Below the pieces are notes generated by a model, which was not told the DNA's origin, ran no database searches, and saw nothing but the letters and a program-made list of their open reading frames with translations. 64,000 bases of DNA from Oxalobacteraceae bacterium AB_14 (lineage in GTDB: Bacteria; Pseudomonadota; Gammaproteobacteria; Burkholderiales; Burkholderiaceae_D): contig KB906725.1 of NCBI GenBank assembly GCA_000381565.1, positions 2,403,093 to 2,467,092 of the forward strand, written 5' to 3'. Numbering within the stretch: the first letter of the stretch is position 1; each line of letters opens with the position of its first letter. Positions 1 to 8,107 of the stretch are shown here, one piece after another. The position numbers and the translations under genes were made by a program.

Positions 1-2037
1 GTGCTGATCGACGACGCCATCGTGGTGCGGGAAAACATTGTGCGCCACATGCAGATGGGCTCGGACCGCCGCACGGCGGCGCTGAACGGCACCGCCGAAA
101 TCGGCATGGCGGTGGCCGCGACCACCTTCTCGATCATCGCCGTGTTCATTCCGGTGGCCTTCATGCCGGGCATTTCCGGCGAGTGGTTCCGTCCGTTCGC
201 GCTGACCGTGACCTGCTCGGTGCTGGTCAGCCTGGGCATCTCGTTCACGCTCGATCCGATGCTGTCGGCCTACTGGGGCGACCCGGTCGACCACCACACG
301 GCGCCGAAAAAGGGCCTGGGCAAGCTGCTGCAGCGGTTCAACGACTGGTTCGACCACCAGTCCGACCGCTACGGCCGCGTGATCGCCTGGGCGCTGCATC
401 ACCGCCGCTGGATGGCCATGATCGCGTTCGGCACCTTCGTCGGCGCCATCGGCCTGCATATCAAGTGGGGCGGCTCGAGCTTCCTGCCGGCGGCCGACCG
501 CAGCACCATCGCCATCGACGTGCGCATGCCGCCGTCGGGCAGCGTGGAGATCGCGCGCCGCAAGATGGAAACCATCGCCGCCATCGCCCGCACGATTCCT
601 GAAACCAAGGACACCAACTCCAACATCAACGCCGGCGGCGGCCGTATCTACCTCGACATCGGCAAGCGCCAGTTCCGCAAGCGCACCGCCTTCGAGATCG
701 GCGCCGAGCTGCGCGACAAGATGAGCCATATCGCCGGCGCCGAGATCTCGGTGATCGACGACCTGGGCAACCAGGGCAAGCCGGTGCAGATCGAGTTCAC
801 CGGCCCGGATTCGCGCCGCCTGATGGAGATCACCAACGCCTACATGGACAAGCTGCGCCAGGTTCCGGGCGCGGTCGATGTCGGCCTGTCGCAGCAGGAC
901 CCGAAGAACGAGTTGCAGATCGAACTCAATCGCGGCCTGGCCAACTCGATGGGCATCTCCGTCAACGACGCGGCGCAATCGCTGCGGGTGGCGTTCGCCG
1001 GCGTCGAGGTGGGCGACTGGGTCGACCCGACCGGCGAATCGCGCGACGTCGCCGTGCGCCTGGCGCCGGAAGACCGCGTCAGCGCGGAAAACATCGAGCG
1101 CCTGCCGATCTCGGTGACCGGCACCAACCAGATGGTGCCGCTGGACCAGATCGCCACGATCACGATGGGCAAGGGCCCGTCCACCATCGAGCACAAGAAC
1201 GGCAAGCGCACCGTGACCGTGTCGGCCAACGTGCAGGGCCGCTCGCCCGGCGAGGTCAACGCCGACGCCATGAAGCTGGCCAACGCCATCGACTACCCGC
1301 CCGGCTACGGCCTGGACCAGGGCGGCGACGGCAAGAACCAGAGCGAGCTGTTCACGGAAATGGCGATCGCGCTGGTCATGGGTATCGGCCTGATGTACCT
1401 GATCCTGGTCATGCAGTTCGGTTCGTTCACGGCGCCGGTGGCGGTGATGCTGTCGCTGCCGCTGTCGCTGATCGGCGTGGTGCTGGCGCTGCTGGTCACC
1501 AAGAGCACGCTGAACCTGATGAGCTTTATCGGCGTCATCATGCTGATGGGCCTGGTCGCCAAGAACGCCATCCTGCTGCTCGACGCGGCGCGCAAGCGCG
1601 AGGAAGAGGGCTACGGGCGCGAGGATGCGCTGATGTATGCGGGCCGCATGCGCCTGCGTCCGATCCTGATGACCACCTTCGCGCTGATCGCCGGCATGTT
1701 CCCGGTCGCGCTGGGGCTGGGCGAGGGCGGCGAGTTCTACCGTCCGCTGGCGATCGCCATCATCGGCGGCACCATCACCTCGACCATCCTGACCTTGCTG
1801 GTGGTGCCGACCTTCTATGACAGCATCGAGATCGCCAAGGACCGCGCCATCGCCAAGTTCCACCGCCGCGCCGTGCGCTGGACGGCTGCGCCGGCCCTGG
1901 TCATGACCCTGGTCGAGGGCGTGCTGACGCTGATCTTCGTGCGCTTGGTGTTCCGCATGGTGATGTGGGTGGTGTTCAAGGTAAGCGGCAAGGGCGGCCG
2001 CAGCCTGCCGCCTTCCGGCGCGCTGGACCCGCACTAA
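1..2037 (+). CDS. RND efflux transporter permease, C-terminal part (5' end outside window)
   Basis: Inner-membrane proton-driven pump subunit of the AcrB/MdtBC superfamily; with an adaptor and an outer-membrane channel it would export toxic compounds. The window opens inside the gene: 678 residues are visible of the roughly 1,040 usual for the family. The first residues (LIDDAIVVRENIVRH) are the TM4 signature with the proton-relay aspartate pair. A second periplasmic porter region (about residues 160-440) and a C-terminal bundle of membrane helices (about 450-615) follow, including the GLVAKNAILLLDAA motif. A further hydrophobic stretch near residues 630-660 is an extra tail. Substrate cannot be told. 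The first codon shown is internal, not the start. Confidence 0.93.
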   Translation: MLIDDAIVVRENIVRHMQMGSDRRTAALNGTAEIGMAVAATTFSIIAVFIPVAFMPGISGEWFRPFALTVTCSVLVSLGISFTLDPMLSAYWGDPVDHHTAPKKGLGKLLQRFNDWFDHQSDRYGRVIAWALHHRRWMAMIAFGTFVGAIGLHIKWGGSSFLPAADRSTIAIDVRMPPSGSVEIARRKMETIAAIARTIPETKDTNSNINAGGGRIYLDIGKRQFRKRTAFEIGAELRDKMSHIAGAEISVIDDLGNQGKPVQIEFTGPDSRRLMEITNAYMDKLRQVPGAVDVGLSQQDPKNELQIELNRGLANSMGISVNDAAQSLRVAFAGVEVGDWVDPTGESRDVAVRLAPEDRVSAENIERLPISVTGTNQMVPLDQIATITMGKGPSTIEHKNGKRTVTVSANVQGRSPGEVNADAMKLANAIDYPPGYGLDQGGDGKNQSELFTEMAIALVMGIGLMYLILVMQFGSFTAPVAVMLSLPLSLIGVVLALLVTKSTLNLMSFIGVIMLMGLVAKNAILLLDAARKREEEGYGREDALMYAGRMRLRPILMTTFALIAGMFPVALGLGEGGEFYRPLAIAIIGGTITSTILTLLVVPTFYDSIEIAKDRAIAKFHRRAVRWTAAPALVMTLVEGVLTLIFVRLVFRMVMWVVFKVSGKGGRSLPPSGALDPH

Positions 2038-2060
2038 GTCATTGTTTTGTCGGCACTAAA

Positions 2061-2216
2061 AAAGGACCTCCGGGTTAATACTGTTCAGTCAAGCCAGGTC
2101 GTTCCCGCGAAAGCGGGAATCCATGGAACATCGCTGGGGCAAACTCAGTATGGATTCCCGCCTGCGCGGGAATGACGGAGTTTAACTGAACGGCATTAAC
2201 CTCCGGGTCCTTTTTT
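2061..2216 (+). terminator. Intrinsic terminator of the RND gene, split by a small inserted element
   Basis: The halves AAAAAAGGACCTCCGGGT (left) and ACCTCCGGGTCCTTTTTTT (right) lie on either side of a 123-bp insert. Joining them through one copy of ACCTCCGGGT recreates a compact hairpin (GGACC-TCCG-GGTCC) between an A-run and a T-run. That is nearly identical to the intact terminator after the next gene at 3827-3853. In the present sequence the hairpin can still form, but only as the base of a much longer structured stem. Whether it still terminates is not known. Confidence 0.75.
2076..2198. mobile_element. MITE-like 123-bp element with terminal inverted repeats and 10-bp target duplication
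   Basis: The ends TAATACTGTTCAGT (2076-2089) and ACTGAACGGCATTA (2185-2198) are inverted repeats matching at 12 of 14 positions. The direct repeat ACCTCCGGGT flanks the element exactly (2066-2075 and 2199-2208), as expected of a target-site duplication. The interior holds two inverted hairpin modules, CCCGCGAAAGCGGG and CCCGCCTGCGCGGG, each joined to a GGAATCCAT-type tail. The element has no coding capacity, so any movement would need a transposase in trans. Confidence 0.7.
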
Positions 2217-2397
2217 TACTTCCGGTATGCAGAGCATCTGCTCGGTTTCAAGGTTTTAATTAGTGTTTCCCCTCTAACGACTTGCCTTTTGTTTCGTTTT
2301 ATAAATGTAGTATGCTGCTGGCCTTCCTGCACCGGTTTTGGCGCAAGAATCCAGAAAAACCTGGCGCAGTGCCGCCACTTATAATAGCGAGACCACC

Positions 2398-3810
2398 ATG
2401 CAACACAAATACCTCCCCCTGATCATTGCCGCCGCGCTCAGCGCCATGTCCGCCGGCGCCAACGCGTCCGGCTACCGTTTCGGTTCGCAGAGCGTGTCGG
2501 CCCAAGGTACGGCCGATTCCAACGCCGCCGAGGCCAACGATGCGACCACCATCTTCTACAACCCGGCCGGCATGTCGCGCCTGGATGGCATGCAGATCAG
2601 CGCCGGCGCCACCATGGTGGTTCCGCACTCGACCTTTACCGACAGCGGCTCGACCCGTTTCACCCACACCCCGACCGGCGGCACCGGCGCCAGCGACTAC
2701 GTGCCTAGCCAGGTCACCGCGCCATCGTTCTACCTGAGCAAAAAACTGAACGACAAGTGGGCCGTCGGCATGGGCATGTTCGTGCCATACGGTACCAAGA
2801 TCAGCTACGGCAACACCTGGACCGGCCGCTACGCGCTGTCCGACGTCAAGCTGGAATCGGTCACCTTGAACCCGTCGGCGTCGTTCAAGCTGAACGAACA
2901 GCACGCCTTCGGCTTCGGCATCGACGCGGAATTCATGAAAGCCAACCTGGGCCAGGCAGTCGATGTGCCGGGTTCGGTCATGGCGCTGGCGGGCACGCCG
3001 AACGCGGCTGCGCTGGCCAAGCAGATCGCTCAGCTGGGCGGCAACCCTGCGCTGCTGGGTACGGCCAAGGACGGCCACGGCTCCAACGACGGCAAGGACT
3101 GGGGCTGGGGCTTCAACCTGGGTTATCTGTTTACCCTGGACCAGAACACCCGCTTCGGCCTGACCTACCGCTCGTCGATCTCGCACCAGCTGCGCGGCAG
3201 CACCGTGTGGGACTTCTCGACAGTGACCACCGATCCTATCGTCAACGGCGTGCTGCAAGCGGCCTCGCACAAGGCCAATTCGGCCGCGCTGGTTGCGCTG
3301 CGTACGCCTGAGACGCTGTCGGCCAACGTGTTCCACCAGTTCGACGCCAAGTGGGCCGGCATGGCGGACCTGACCTTTGTGCGCCACAACCGTCTGGGCG
3401 ACCTGGACATCCAGTTCCCAGGCACCACCGAAGGCGCCGAAGTGATCCGCCAGCAGTGGAAAAACACCGTGCGCGTTTCGCTGGGCGGCAACTACGTCTA
3501 CAACGAAAACCTGACCCTGCGCGCCGGCCTGGCCTACGACGAATCGCCCGTCAAGAGCGCCGAGCTGACCCACCCGGCGCTGCCGGACAGCGACCGCATG
3601 CAGTATTCGTTCGGCGCCAACTGGAAACTGAACGCCCGCTCGTCGATCGACCTGGCCTACAGCTTCCTGGACTTCAAGGATGCGCAGATCAACTACACCA
3701 ACGCCTGCAACCCGCTGGCGACCGCCTGCACGGGCAACGGCGAAACCACCCGCGGCACGTACAAGACCCACCTGTCGTTGATCGGCGTCGCCTACAACTA
3801 CAAGTTCTAA
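2398..3810 (+). CDS. FadL/OmpP1-family outer-membrane transport protein
   Basis: A beta-barrel porin of the FadL family, which carries long-chain fatty acids or other hydrophobic compounds across the outer membrane. 470 residues, normal for the family. The ATG at 2398 is preferred over an upstream in-frame start because it begins a clean signal peptide (MQHKYLPLIIAAALSAMSAG, cleavage near ANA-SG). The mature N-terminus has the family pattern with an NPAGMSRL hatch motif near residue 57, and the protein ends in a phenylalanine (YNYKF), the outer-membrane assembly signal. A weak promoter (TTGTTT 2289-2294, TATGCT 2311-2316) would give a 75-nt leader. An intact terminator follows. The substrate is not determined. 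Confidence 0.93.
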   Translation: MQHKYLPLIIAAALSAMSAGANASGYRFGSQSVSAQGTADSNAAEANDATTIFYNPAGMSRLDGMQISAGATMVVPHSTFTDSGSTRFTHTPTGGTGASDYVPSQVTAPSFYLSKKLNDKWAVGMGMFVPYGTKISYGNTWTGRYALSDVKLESVTLNPSASFKLNEQHAFGFGIDAEFMKANLGQAVDVPGSVMALAGTPNAAALAKQIAQLGGNPALLGTAKDGHGSNDGKDWGWGFNLGYLFTLDQNTRFGLTYRSSISHQLRGSTVWDFSTVTTDPIVNGVLQAASHKANSAALVALRTPETLSANVFHQFDAKWAGMADLTFVRHNRLGDLDIQFPGTTEGAEVIRQQWKNTVRVSLGGNYVYNENLTLRAGLAYDESPVKSAELTHPALPDSDRMQYSFGANWKLNARSSIDLAYSFLDFKDAQINYTNACNPLATACTGNGETTRGTYKTHLSLIGVAYNYKF

Positions 3811-3826
3811 GTCGGAATGTCGTAGC

Positions 3827-3853
3827 GAAAAGGACCTTCGGGTCCTTTTTTTA
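3827..3853. terminator. Bidirectional intrinsic terminator between fadL-like gene and lipoprotein gene
   Basis: GAAAAGGACC-TTCG-GGTCCTTTTTTT forms a GC stem with a stable TTCG tetraloop, a T-run on the plus strand and a shorter T-run on the minus strand. It lies between two convergent genes and can serve both. Confidence 0.88.
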
Positions 3854-3856
3854 CGC

Positions 3857-4069
3857 CTATTGGCTGGTGGTGGGCGGCGGCGCGTTGTCTTGCTGCGCCG
3901 GCGGCGGCGTGGTGGCCGGCGGCGTCGTGGCTGGCGCGGCCGGTTCGGGCGTGGTCACGCTGGGCGTGGGCGGCTGGTCCGCCGGGCGCTTGTTGCAGCC
4001 GCCCAGCAAGGCGACCGACATGGTCGCGCCCAGCAAAAGTCGGAAAGTAAGGGGTAGGGAAGTCATCAT
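3857..4069 (-). CDS. Small proline/threonine-rich lipoprotein
   Basis: Seventy residues. The N-terminus is a lipoprotein signal: a basic start, a hydrophobic core (LLLGATMSVALLGG) and a lipobox cysteine near residue 25 (LGGC). The remaining 45 residues are almost entirely Pro, Thr, Ala and Gln with no fold signature, typical of an extended tether. An AAGGA Shine-Dalgarno sequence sits just upstream of tandem ATG codons at 4069/4066. Convergent with the FadL-type gene, sharing its terminator. Function unknown. Confidence 0.7.
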   Translation of the reverse strand: MMTSLPLTFRLLLGATMSVALLGGCNKRPADQPPTPSVTTPEPAAPATTPPATTPPPAQQDNAPPPTTSQ

Positions 4070-4210
4070 TTTTTCCTTTCAATTTAAGAAAACATTTAGA
4101 CCGCGCCACCAGCTGGCGGTTCCCTCAATGTTGGTTATTATTGAATAGATTTCACATATGGCAACAATGGTAGGCTGCCATGCTGTCCCAACCCACTGAG
4201 GCGAATCCCC

Positions 4211-4933
4211 ATGATCGTGAATTCATCGAAAAAAACAGCGCCGGCGGCGCTGCTGGCAATGACCTTGGCCGCCTGCGGCGGCGGCGGCGCCGCCGTCGCG
4301 CCGCCGGTGATCACCAGCTTCCCCGTGCAGCAAGCGTTGGGCTATGCCTACACCCATGGACTGCAGTCGAATCTGACAATAACGGGCTCCACCAGCAACG
4401 GCTCCACCGTCATTCCGGTGACCGGTTCGCTCACCTACACGCTCGGCGTCGCGGTCAGCGCAACGTTCAATGGCGCCGCCGCGCTGCAAGCGACGGAAAC
4501 CATCAGCGGATCCCTGAGCGCCGCCGGCATGTCGCAACCGCTGACCATTTCCGGCCAGTTGTACGTGAACGCCCAATACGCGCCGGTCGGCTCGACCGAG
4601 CCGGACAGCTATTGCGTGGCCACCAGCTCGCCGGGCTATCCGGTCAGCGCCACCGCTGGCCAGAGCGGCGACATCGCGTCCTTCAGTTGCTACACGGACA
4701 GCAGCCTGCGCACGCTGGTCAACACGCAAAAAATCACCTATGTCACCAGCGCCGGCAGCGACAGCGGCAGCCTGAATTTTCAAATGGTCAGCAAGGTTTT
4801 CGACGCCAGCAACAAGGCCGGGGCCACCACCACCACCACCTACACGGTTTCGGCCGCGGGCATGCCGAAACTGAGCCGGGTGCAGATGTCGGGCACCGAA
4901 AACGGCATCAGCGTCGACATCGACGCCAAATGA
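4211..4933 (+). CDS. Hypothetical lipoprotein
   Basis: A 240-residue exported protein of unknown function. A lipoprotein signal with lipobox LAAC (cysteine near residue 22) is followed by a glycine run, then Ser/Thr/Gly/Ala-rich sequence of the kind found in beta-rich surface proteins. Two cysteines near residues 132 and 158 could form a disulphide. No catalytic motif is visible. It starts at the ATG after CCCC at 4207-4210; no convincing Shine-Dalgarno sequence is seen. It converges on a transporter pseudogene and is probably monocistronic. Confidence 0.7.
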   Translation: MIVNSSKKTAPAALLAMTLAACGGGGAAVAPPVITSFPVQQALGYAYTHGLQSNLTITGSTSNGSTVIPVTGSLTYTLGVAVSATFNGAAALQATETISGSLSAAGMSQPLTISGQLYVNAQYAPVGSTEPDSYCVATSSPGYPVSATAGQSGDIASFSCYTDSSLRTLVNTQKITYVTSAGSDSGSLNFQMVSKVFDASNKAGATTTTTYTVSAAGMPKLSRVQMSGTENGISVDIDAK

Positions 4934-4952
4934 GCGCCGGCCGTCCGGCCGT

Positions 4953-5767
4953 TCAGGCGGCCTTGCGGTCGCTGTCGACGGGCAGCTCGGCGTCGCCGTT
5001 GAAGACGGCCAGGTCGGTCTCGCCCGGCACCCGGCTGGTGACGGTGCCGGCGGCGATCGAGCCGCTGACGTTGAGCGCGGTGCGGCCCATGTCGATCAGC
5101 GGTTCGATCGAGATCAGCAGGCCGGCCAGCGCCACCGGCAGGTTCATCGACGACAGCACGATCAGCGCGGCGAAGGTGGCGCCGCCGCCGACCCCGGCCA
5201 CGCCCACCGAACCGATGGTGATGATGGCCAGCAGCGGCGCGAGGAAGGCCAGCGTGTACGGATCGATGCCGACGGTGGGCGCGATCATCACCGCCAGCAT
5301 GGCCGGGTAGATGCCGGCGCAGCCGTTCTGGCCGATGGTGGCGCCGAACCAGGCGGCGAAGTTGGCGATGCCTTCCGAGGTGCCCAGGCGCAGCGTCTGC
5401 GTCTGCACGCTCATCGGGATGGCGCCGGCGCTGCTGCGCGAGGTGAAGGCGAAGGTCAGCACCGGCAGGATCTTCCTGACCTAGCGCGCCGGGTTGAGAC
5501 CGGCGCCGGCGACGATCGCCAGGTGCACGCAGAACATCAGGATCAGCGCGCTGTACGAGGCCAGCACGAAGTCGATCAGGTGCACGATGTCGGCGTAGCT
5601 GGAGCTCGGCACCACCTGCGCCATCAGCGCGAACACGCCGTAGGGCGTCAGGCGCAGCACCAGCGTGACGATGCGCGTGACGACAGCTTGGCCATCAGGA
5701 TGCCGAGGCCGGCCGCGATCAGCGTGGTCAGCATCAGCAGGCCGATGCAGGCCAGCGCGGTCGATTA
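4953..5767 (-). pseudogene. tcyP: Decayed L-cystine transporter (TcyP/YdjN-like), truncated, frameshifted and with a nonsense codon
   Basis: The C-terminal half of a sodium/dicarboxylate-fold symporter is clear: AFTSRSSAGAIPMS, IGQNGCAGIYPAMLAVMIAP, AGVGGGATFAAL and EPLIDMGRTALNVSGS are hallmarks of the cystine carrier TcyP. Three lesions are visible. A TAG at 5481-5483 interrupts the frame where TcyP normally reads through just before ILPVLTFAF. Upstream of it the frame changes near 5690, joining an early helix (ALACIGLLMLTT) to RIVTLVLRLTPYGVFAL and skipping the residues usually between them. The N-terminal third is absent, with no start codon. The product should be non-functional. Confidence 0.85.
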
Positions 5768-5915
5768 AAAGTCGAGTATTTGGCAATATTGTTATGCGAA
5801 TTTCGTATATCAGATTGTGTTGCGTGGACGTATGTTTGCTTATGGAAATCCTTAAGGCCTCCTGCCGGCTTGGCGTACAATTCATTGCGCAACGCATCCG
5901 CCCAGGAGGTTTTTC

Positions 5916-7601
5916 ATGGTCATGGCAAACTTGAAAGTTGGTACCCGCCTCAGTCTGGGATTCGGACTGGTGCTGGCCTTGCTGCTCAGCGTGGCGCTGC
6001 TGGGCGTGTACAACATGAGCACGATCCATGCCAAGCTTGACCGCATCGTCGGCCAGAATGTCGCCAAGGGCGAGCTGGTGCAGGATATGTCGGAGTCGGT
6101 GCACATCGTGGCGCGCGTGACGCGCACCATGGTGCTGCTGACCGACCAGGGCGCTATGCTGGGCGAACTGGCGCACTTGCATGCGGCGCGTGATCACTAC
6201 AACAAGGCCAGCGCTGCGCTGGCCGCCTTCCCGGCCAGCGCCAGGGACGCGGAGATCCGGGCCAGTATCGCCGCCGCCGGACGGCAGGCGCGGCCGTTGG
6301 TCGACAAGGTGGTCGCGCTGGCCAGGGCCGATCAGGACGCCGAGGCCATCGAGGTGCTGATCAAGCAGGCCGCTCCCGCCACCCAGCACTGGCAGGACAG
6401 GATGGATGAATATGTCGCGCTGCAGAAGCAGTACAACCAGGCCGACACCGCCGAGGCCAGCGCCGCCTACGCGCGCGCGCGCCTGCTGATGCTGGCGCTG
6501 AGCGCGCTGGCGATCGCGGTCGGCGCCGCCGCCGCCGTGGTCATCGCCCGCGCGCTGCTGCGCCAGCTGGGCGGCGAACCCGATTATGCGGCAGGCGTCG
6601 CCGGCCGTATCGCCGCCGGCGACTTGACCGTCAGCGTCGACACCCGCAGCGGCGACCAGCACAGCATGCTGCACTCGATGAAGCTGATGCGCGACGCGCT
6701 GGCCGGCATCGTCGGCGAAGTGCGCGCCGGCACCGAGACCATCGCCGCGGCCTCGACCCAGATCGCCAGCGGCAACCAGGATTTGTCGGCCCGCACCGAG
6801 CAGCAGGCCAGTTCGCTGGAGGAGACCGCGTCGTCGATGGAGGAGCTGACCAGCGCGGTGCGCCAGAATAACGACCACGCGCGCCAGGCCAATATGCTGG
6901 CGCAGTCGGCGTCGGCGGTGGCGCAGCGGGGCGGGGCGGTGGTGTCGAAGGTGGTCGACACCATGGGCGCGATCAATGATTCCTCGCGCAAGATCGTCGA
7001 CATCATCGGCGTCATCGACGGCATCGCCTTCCAGACCAATATCCTGGCGCTGAACGCCGCGGTGGAGGCGGCGCGCGCCGGCGAGCAGGGGCGCGGCTTC
7101 GCGGTGGTCGCTTCCGAGGTGCGCAACCTGGCGCAGCGTTCGGCCGCGGCCGCCAAGGAAATCAAGGCGCTGATCGGCGGTTCGGTGGAAAAGGTGGAAG
7201 TCGGCAGCAAGCTCGTCGAACAAGCCGGGCTGACCATGGGCGAGGTGGTCGCCAGCGTGCAGCGCGTGACCGATATCATGGCCGATATTTCCGCCGCCGG
7301 CGACGAACAAAGCGCCGGCATCGAACAGATCAACCAGGCGGTCAGCGAGATGGACGCGGTGACGCAGCAGAACGCGGCGCTGGTCGAGGAGGCGGCGGCT
7401 GCGGCCGAATCGCTGCAGCAGCAGGCCGCCAATCTGGAGCGCGTGGTCAGCGTCTTCCAGCTTGACCGGCAAGCGCGCGAGGCGCCGCTGCGGCCGGTGA
7501 AGGCGGGCAAGCTGCCGGCGAAGGCCGCCGGGCCGGCGCCGCGTCGGCTGGCCGGCAAGGCTGCGGCGGCCGGCGACCAGCAGGGCTGGGAGGAATACTG
7601 A
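5916..7601 (+). CDS. Methyl-accepting chemotaxis protein with CheR/CheB-tether-like tail
   Basis: A transmembrane chemoreceptor signalling through CheW/CheA. 561 residues: TM1 about 12-32, a four-helix-bundle type periplasmic domain about 35-190, TM2 about 192-212, HAMP about 213-265, then a long cytoplasmic coiled coil with the hairpin tip GIAFQTNILALNAAVEAARAG near 370-390. The last five residues, GWEEY, follow a flexible Ala/Pro linker and resemble the xWxxF/Y tether that recruits CheR and CheB. AGGAGG at 5904-5909 fixes the start at 5916 rather than 5922. The ligand is unknown. It lies alone, with no che genes nearby. Confidence 0.93.
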   Translation: MVMANLKVGTRLSLGFGLVLALLLSVALLGVYNMSTIHAKLDRIVGQNVAKGELVQDMSESVHIVARVTRTMVLLTDQGAMLGELAHLHAARDHYNKASAALAAFPASARDAEIRASIAAAGRQARPLVDKVVALARADQDAEAIEVLIKQAAPATQHWQDRMDEYVALQKQYNQADTAEASAAYARARLLMLALSALAIAVGAAAAVVIARALLRQLGGEPDYAAGVAGRIAAGDLTVSVDTRSGDQHSMLHSMKLMRDALAGIVGEVRAGTETIAAASTQIASGNQDLSARTEQQASSLEETASSMEELTSAVRQNNDHARQANMLAQSASAVAQRGGAVVSKVVDTMGAINDSSRKIVDIIGVIDGIAFQTNILALNAAVEAARAGEQGRGFAVVASEVRNLAQRSAAAAKEIKALIGGSVEKVEVGSKLVEQAGLTMGEVVASVQRVTDIMADISAAGDEQSAGIEQINQAVSEMDAVTQQNAALVEEAAAAAESLQQQAANLERVVSVFQLDRQAREAPLRPVKAGKLPAKAAGPAPRRLAGKAAAAGDQQGWEEY

Positions 7602-7666
7602 GCTTTCCCTGAACTGTTCGTTTCGCTTATATAATCGCAGCACGTACAATTTATGGAAGAGCTGCG

Positions 7667-8107
7667 ATGAAATCCTTGTTGGCCCTGATGTTAGTCTCGA
7701 GTGCGGCCATGGCCGATGATGGCGCCATGCTGCGTTGCCGCCAGCTGGCTGACGGTCCTGCCCGCTTGATGTGCTACGACGCGATTCCGCTGGGCGCGCC
7801 GCCGGCGGCGGCGGTCACGGCGCCGCCGGCCAAGGTGGAGCTCGAGCGCAGCTTTGGCGCGGAAACGCTGTCGACCACCATCAAGCTCGATTCGATCGAC
7901 AGCAGCATCGTCGGCAACTTCGACGGCTGGGTGCCCAGGCAGCGCATCCGCCTGGCCAACGGCCAGGTGTGGATGATCAACGACGACAGCCAGGAAGACC
8001 TGAGCCTGGTCAATCCCAAGGTCAAGGTCGAGCGCGGCCTGATGGGCGCGATCTACATGGACATCGACGGCGCCCGCACCGCCCCGCGCGTCAAGCGCAT
8101 CAAGTAA
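7667..8107 (+). CDS. Hypothetical periplasmic protein with CYD motif
   Basis: 146 residues with a signal peptide (MKSLLALMLVSSAAMA, cleavage before DD). The mature N-terminus has the pattern C-R-x-L-x(4)-R-x-x-C-Y-D, seen in many small proteobacterial periplasmic proteins. The rest is a compact beta-rich domain (GWVPRQRIRLANGQVWMIND). A TATAAT at 7630-7635 is a plausible -10 box. Its stop overlaps the 3' end of the convergent kinase gene by eight bases, so the two messages are complementary at their ends. Function unknown. Confidence 0.75.
   Translation: MKSLLALMLVSSAAMADDGAMLRCRQLADGPARLMCYDAIPLGAPPAAAVTAPPAKVELERSFGAETLSTTIKLDSIDSSIVGNFDGWVPRQRIRLANGQVWMINDDSQEDLSLVNPKVKVERGLMGAIYMDIDGARTAPRVKRIK

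Noticed and set aside
2299..3771. Long open frame antisense to the FadL-type gene
   Set aside because: Arg/Val/Gly/His-rich shadow caused by GC-biased codons; the plus-strand protein has a signal peptide and family motifs.
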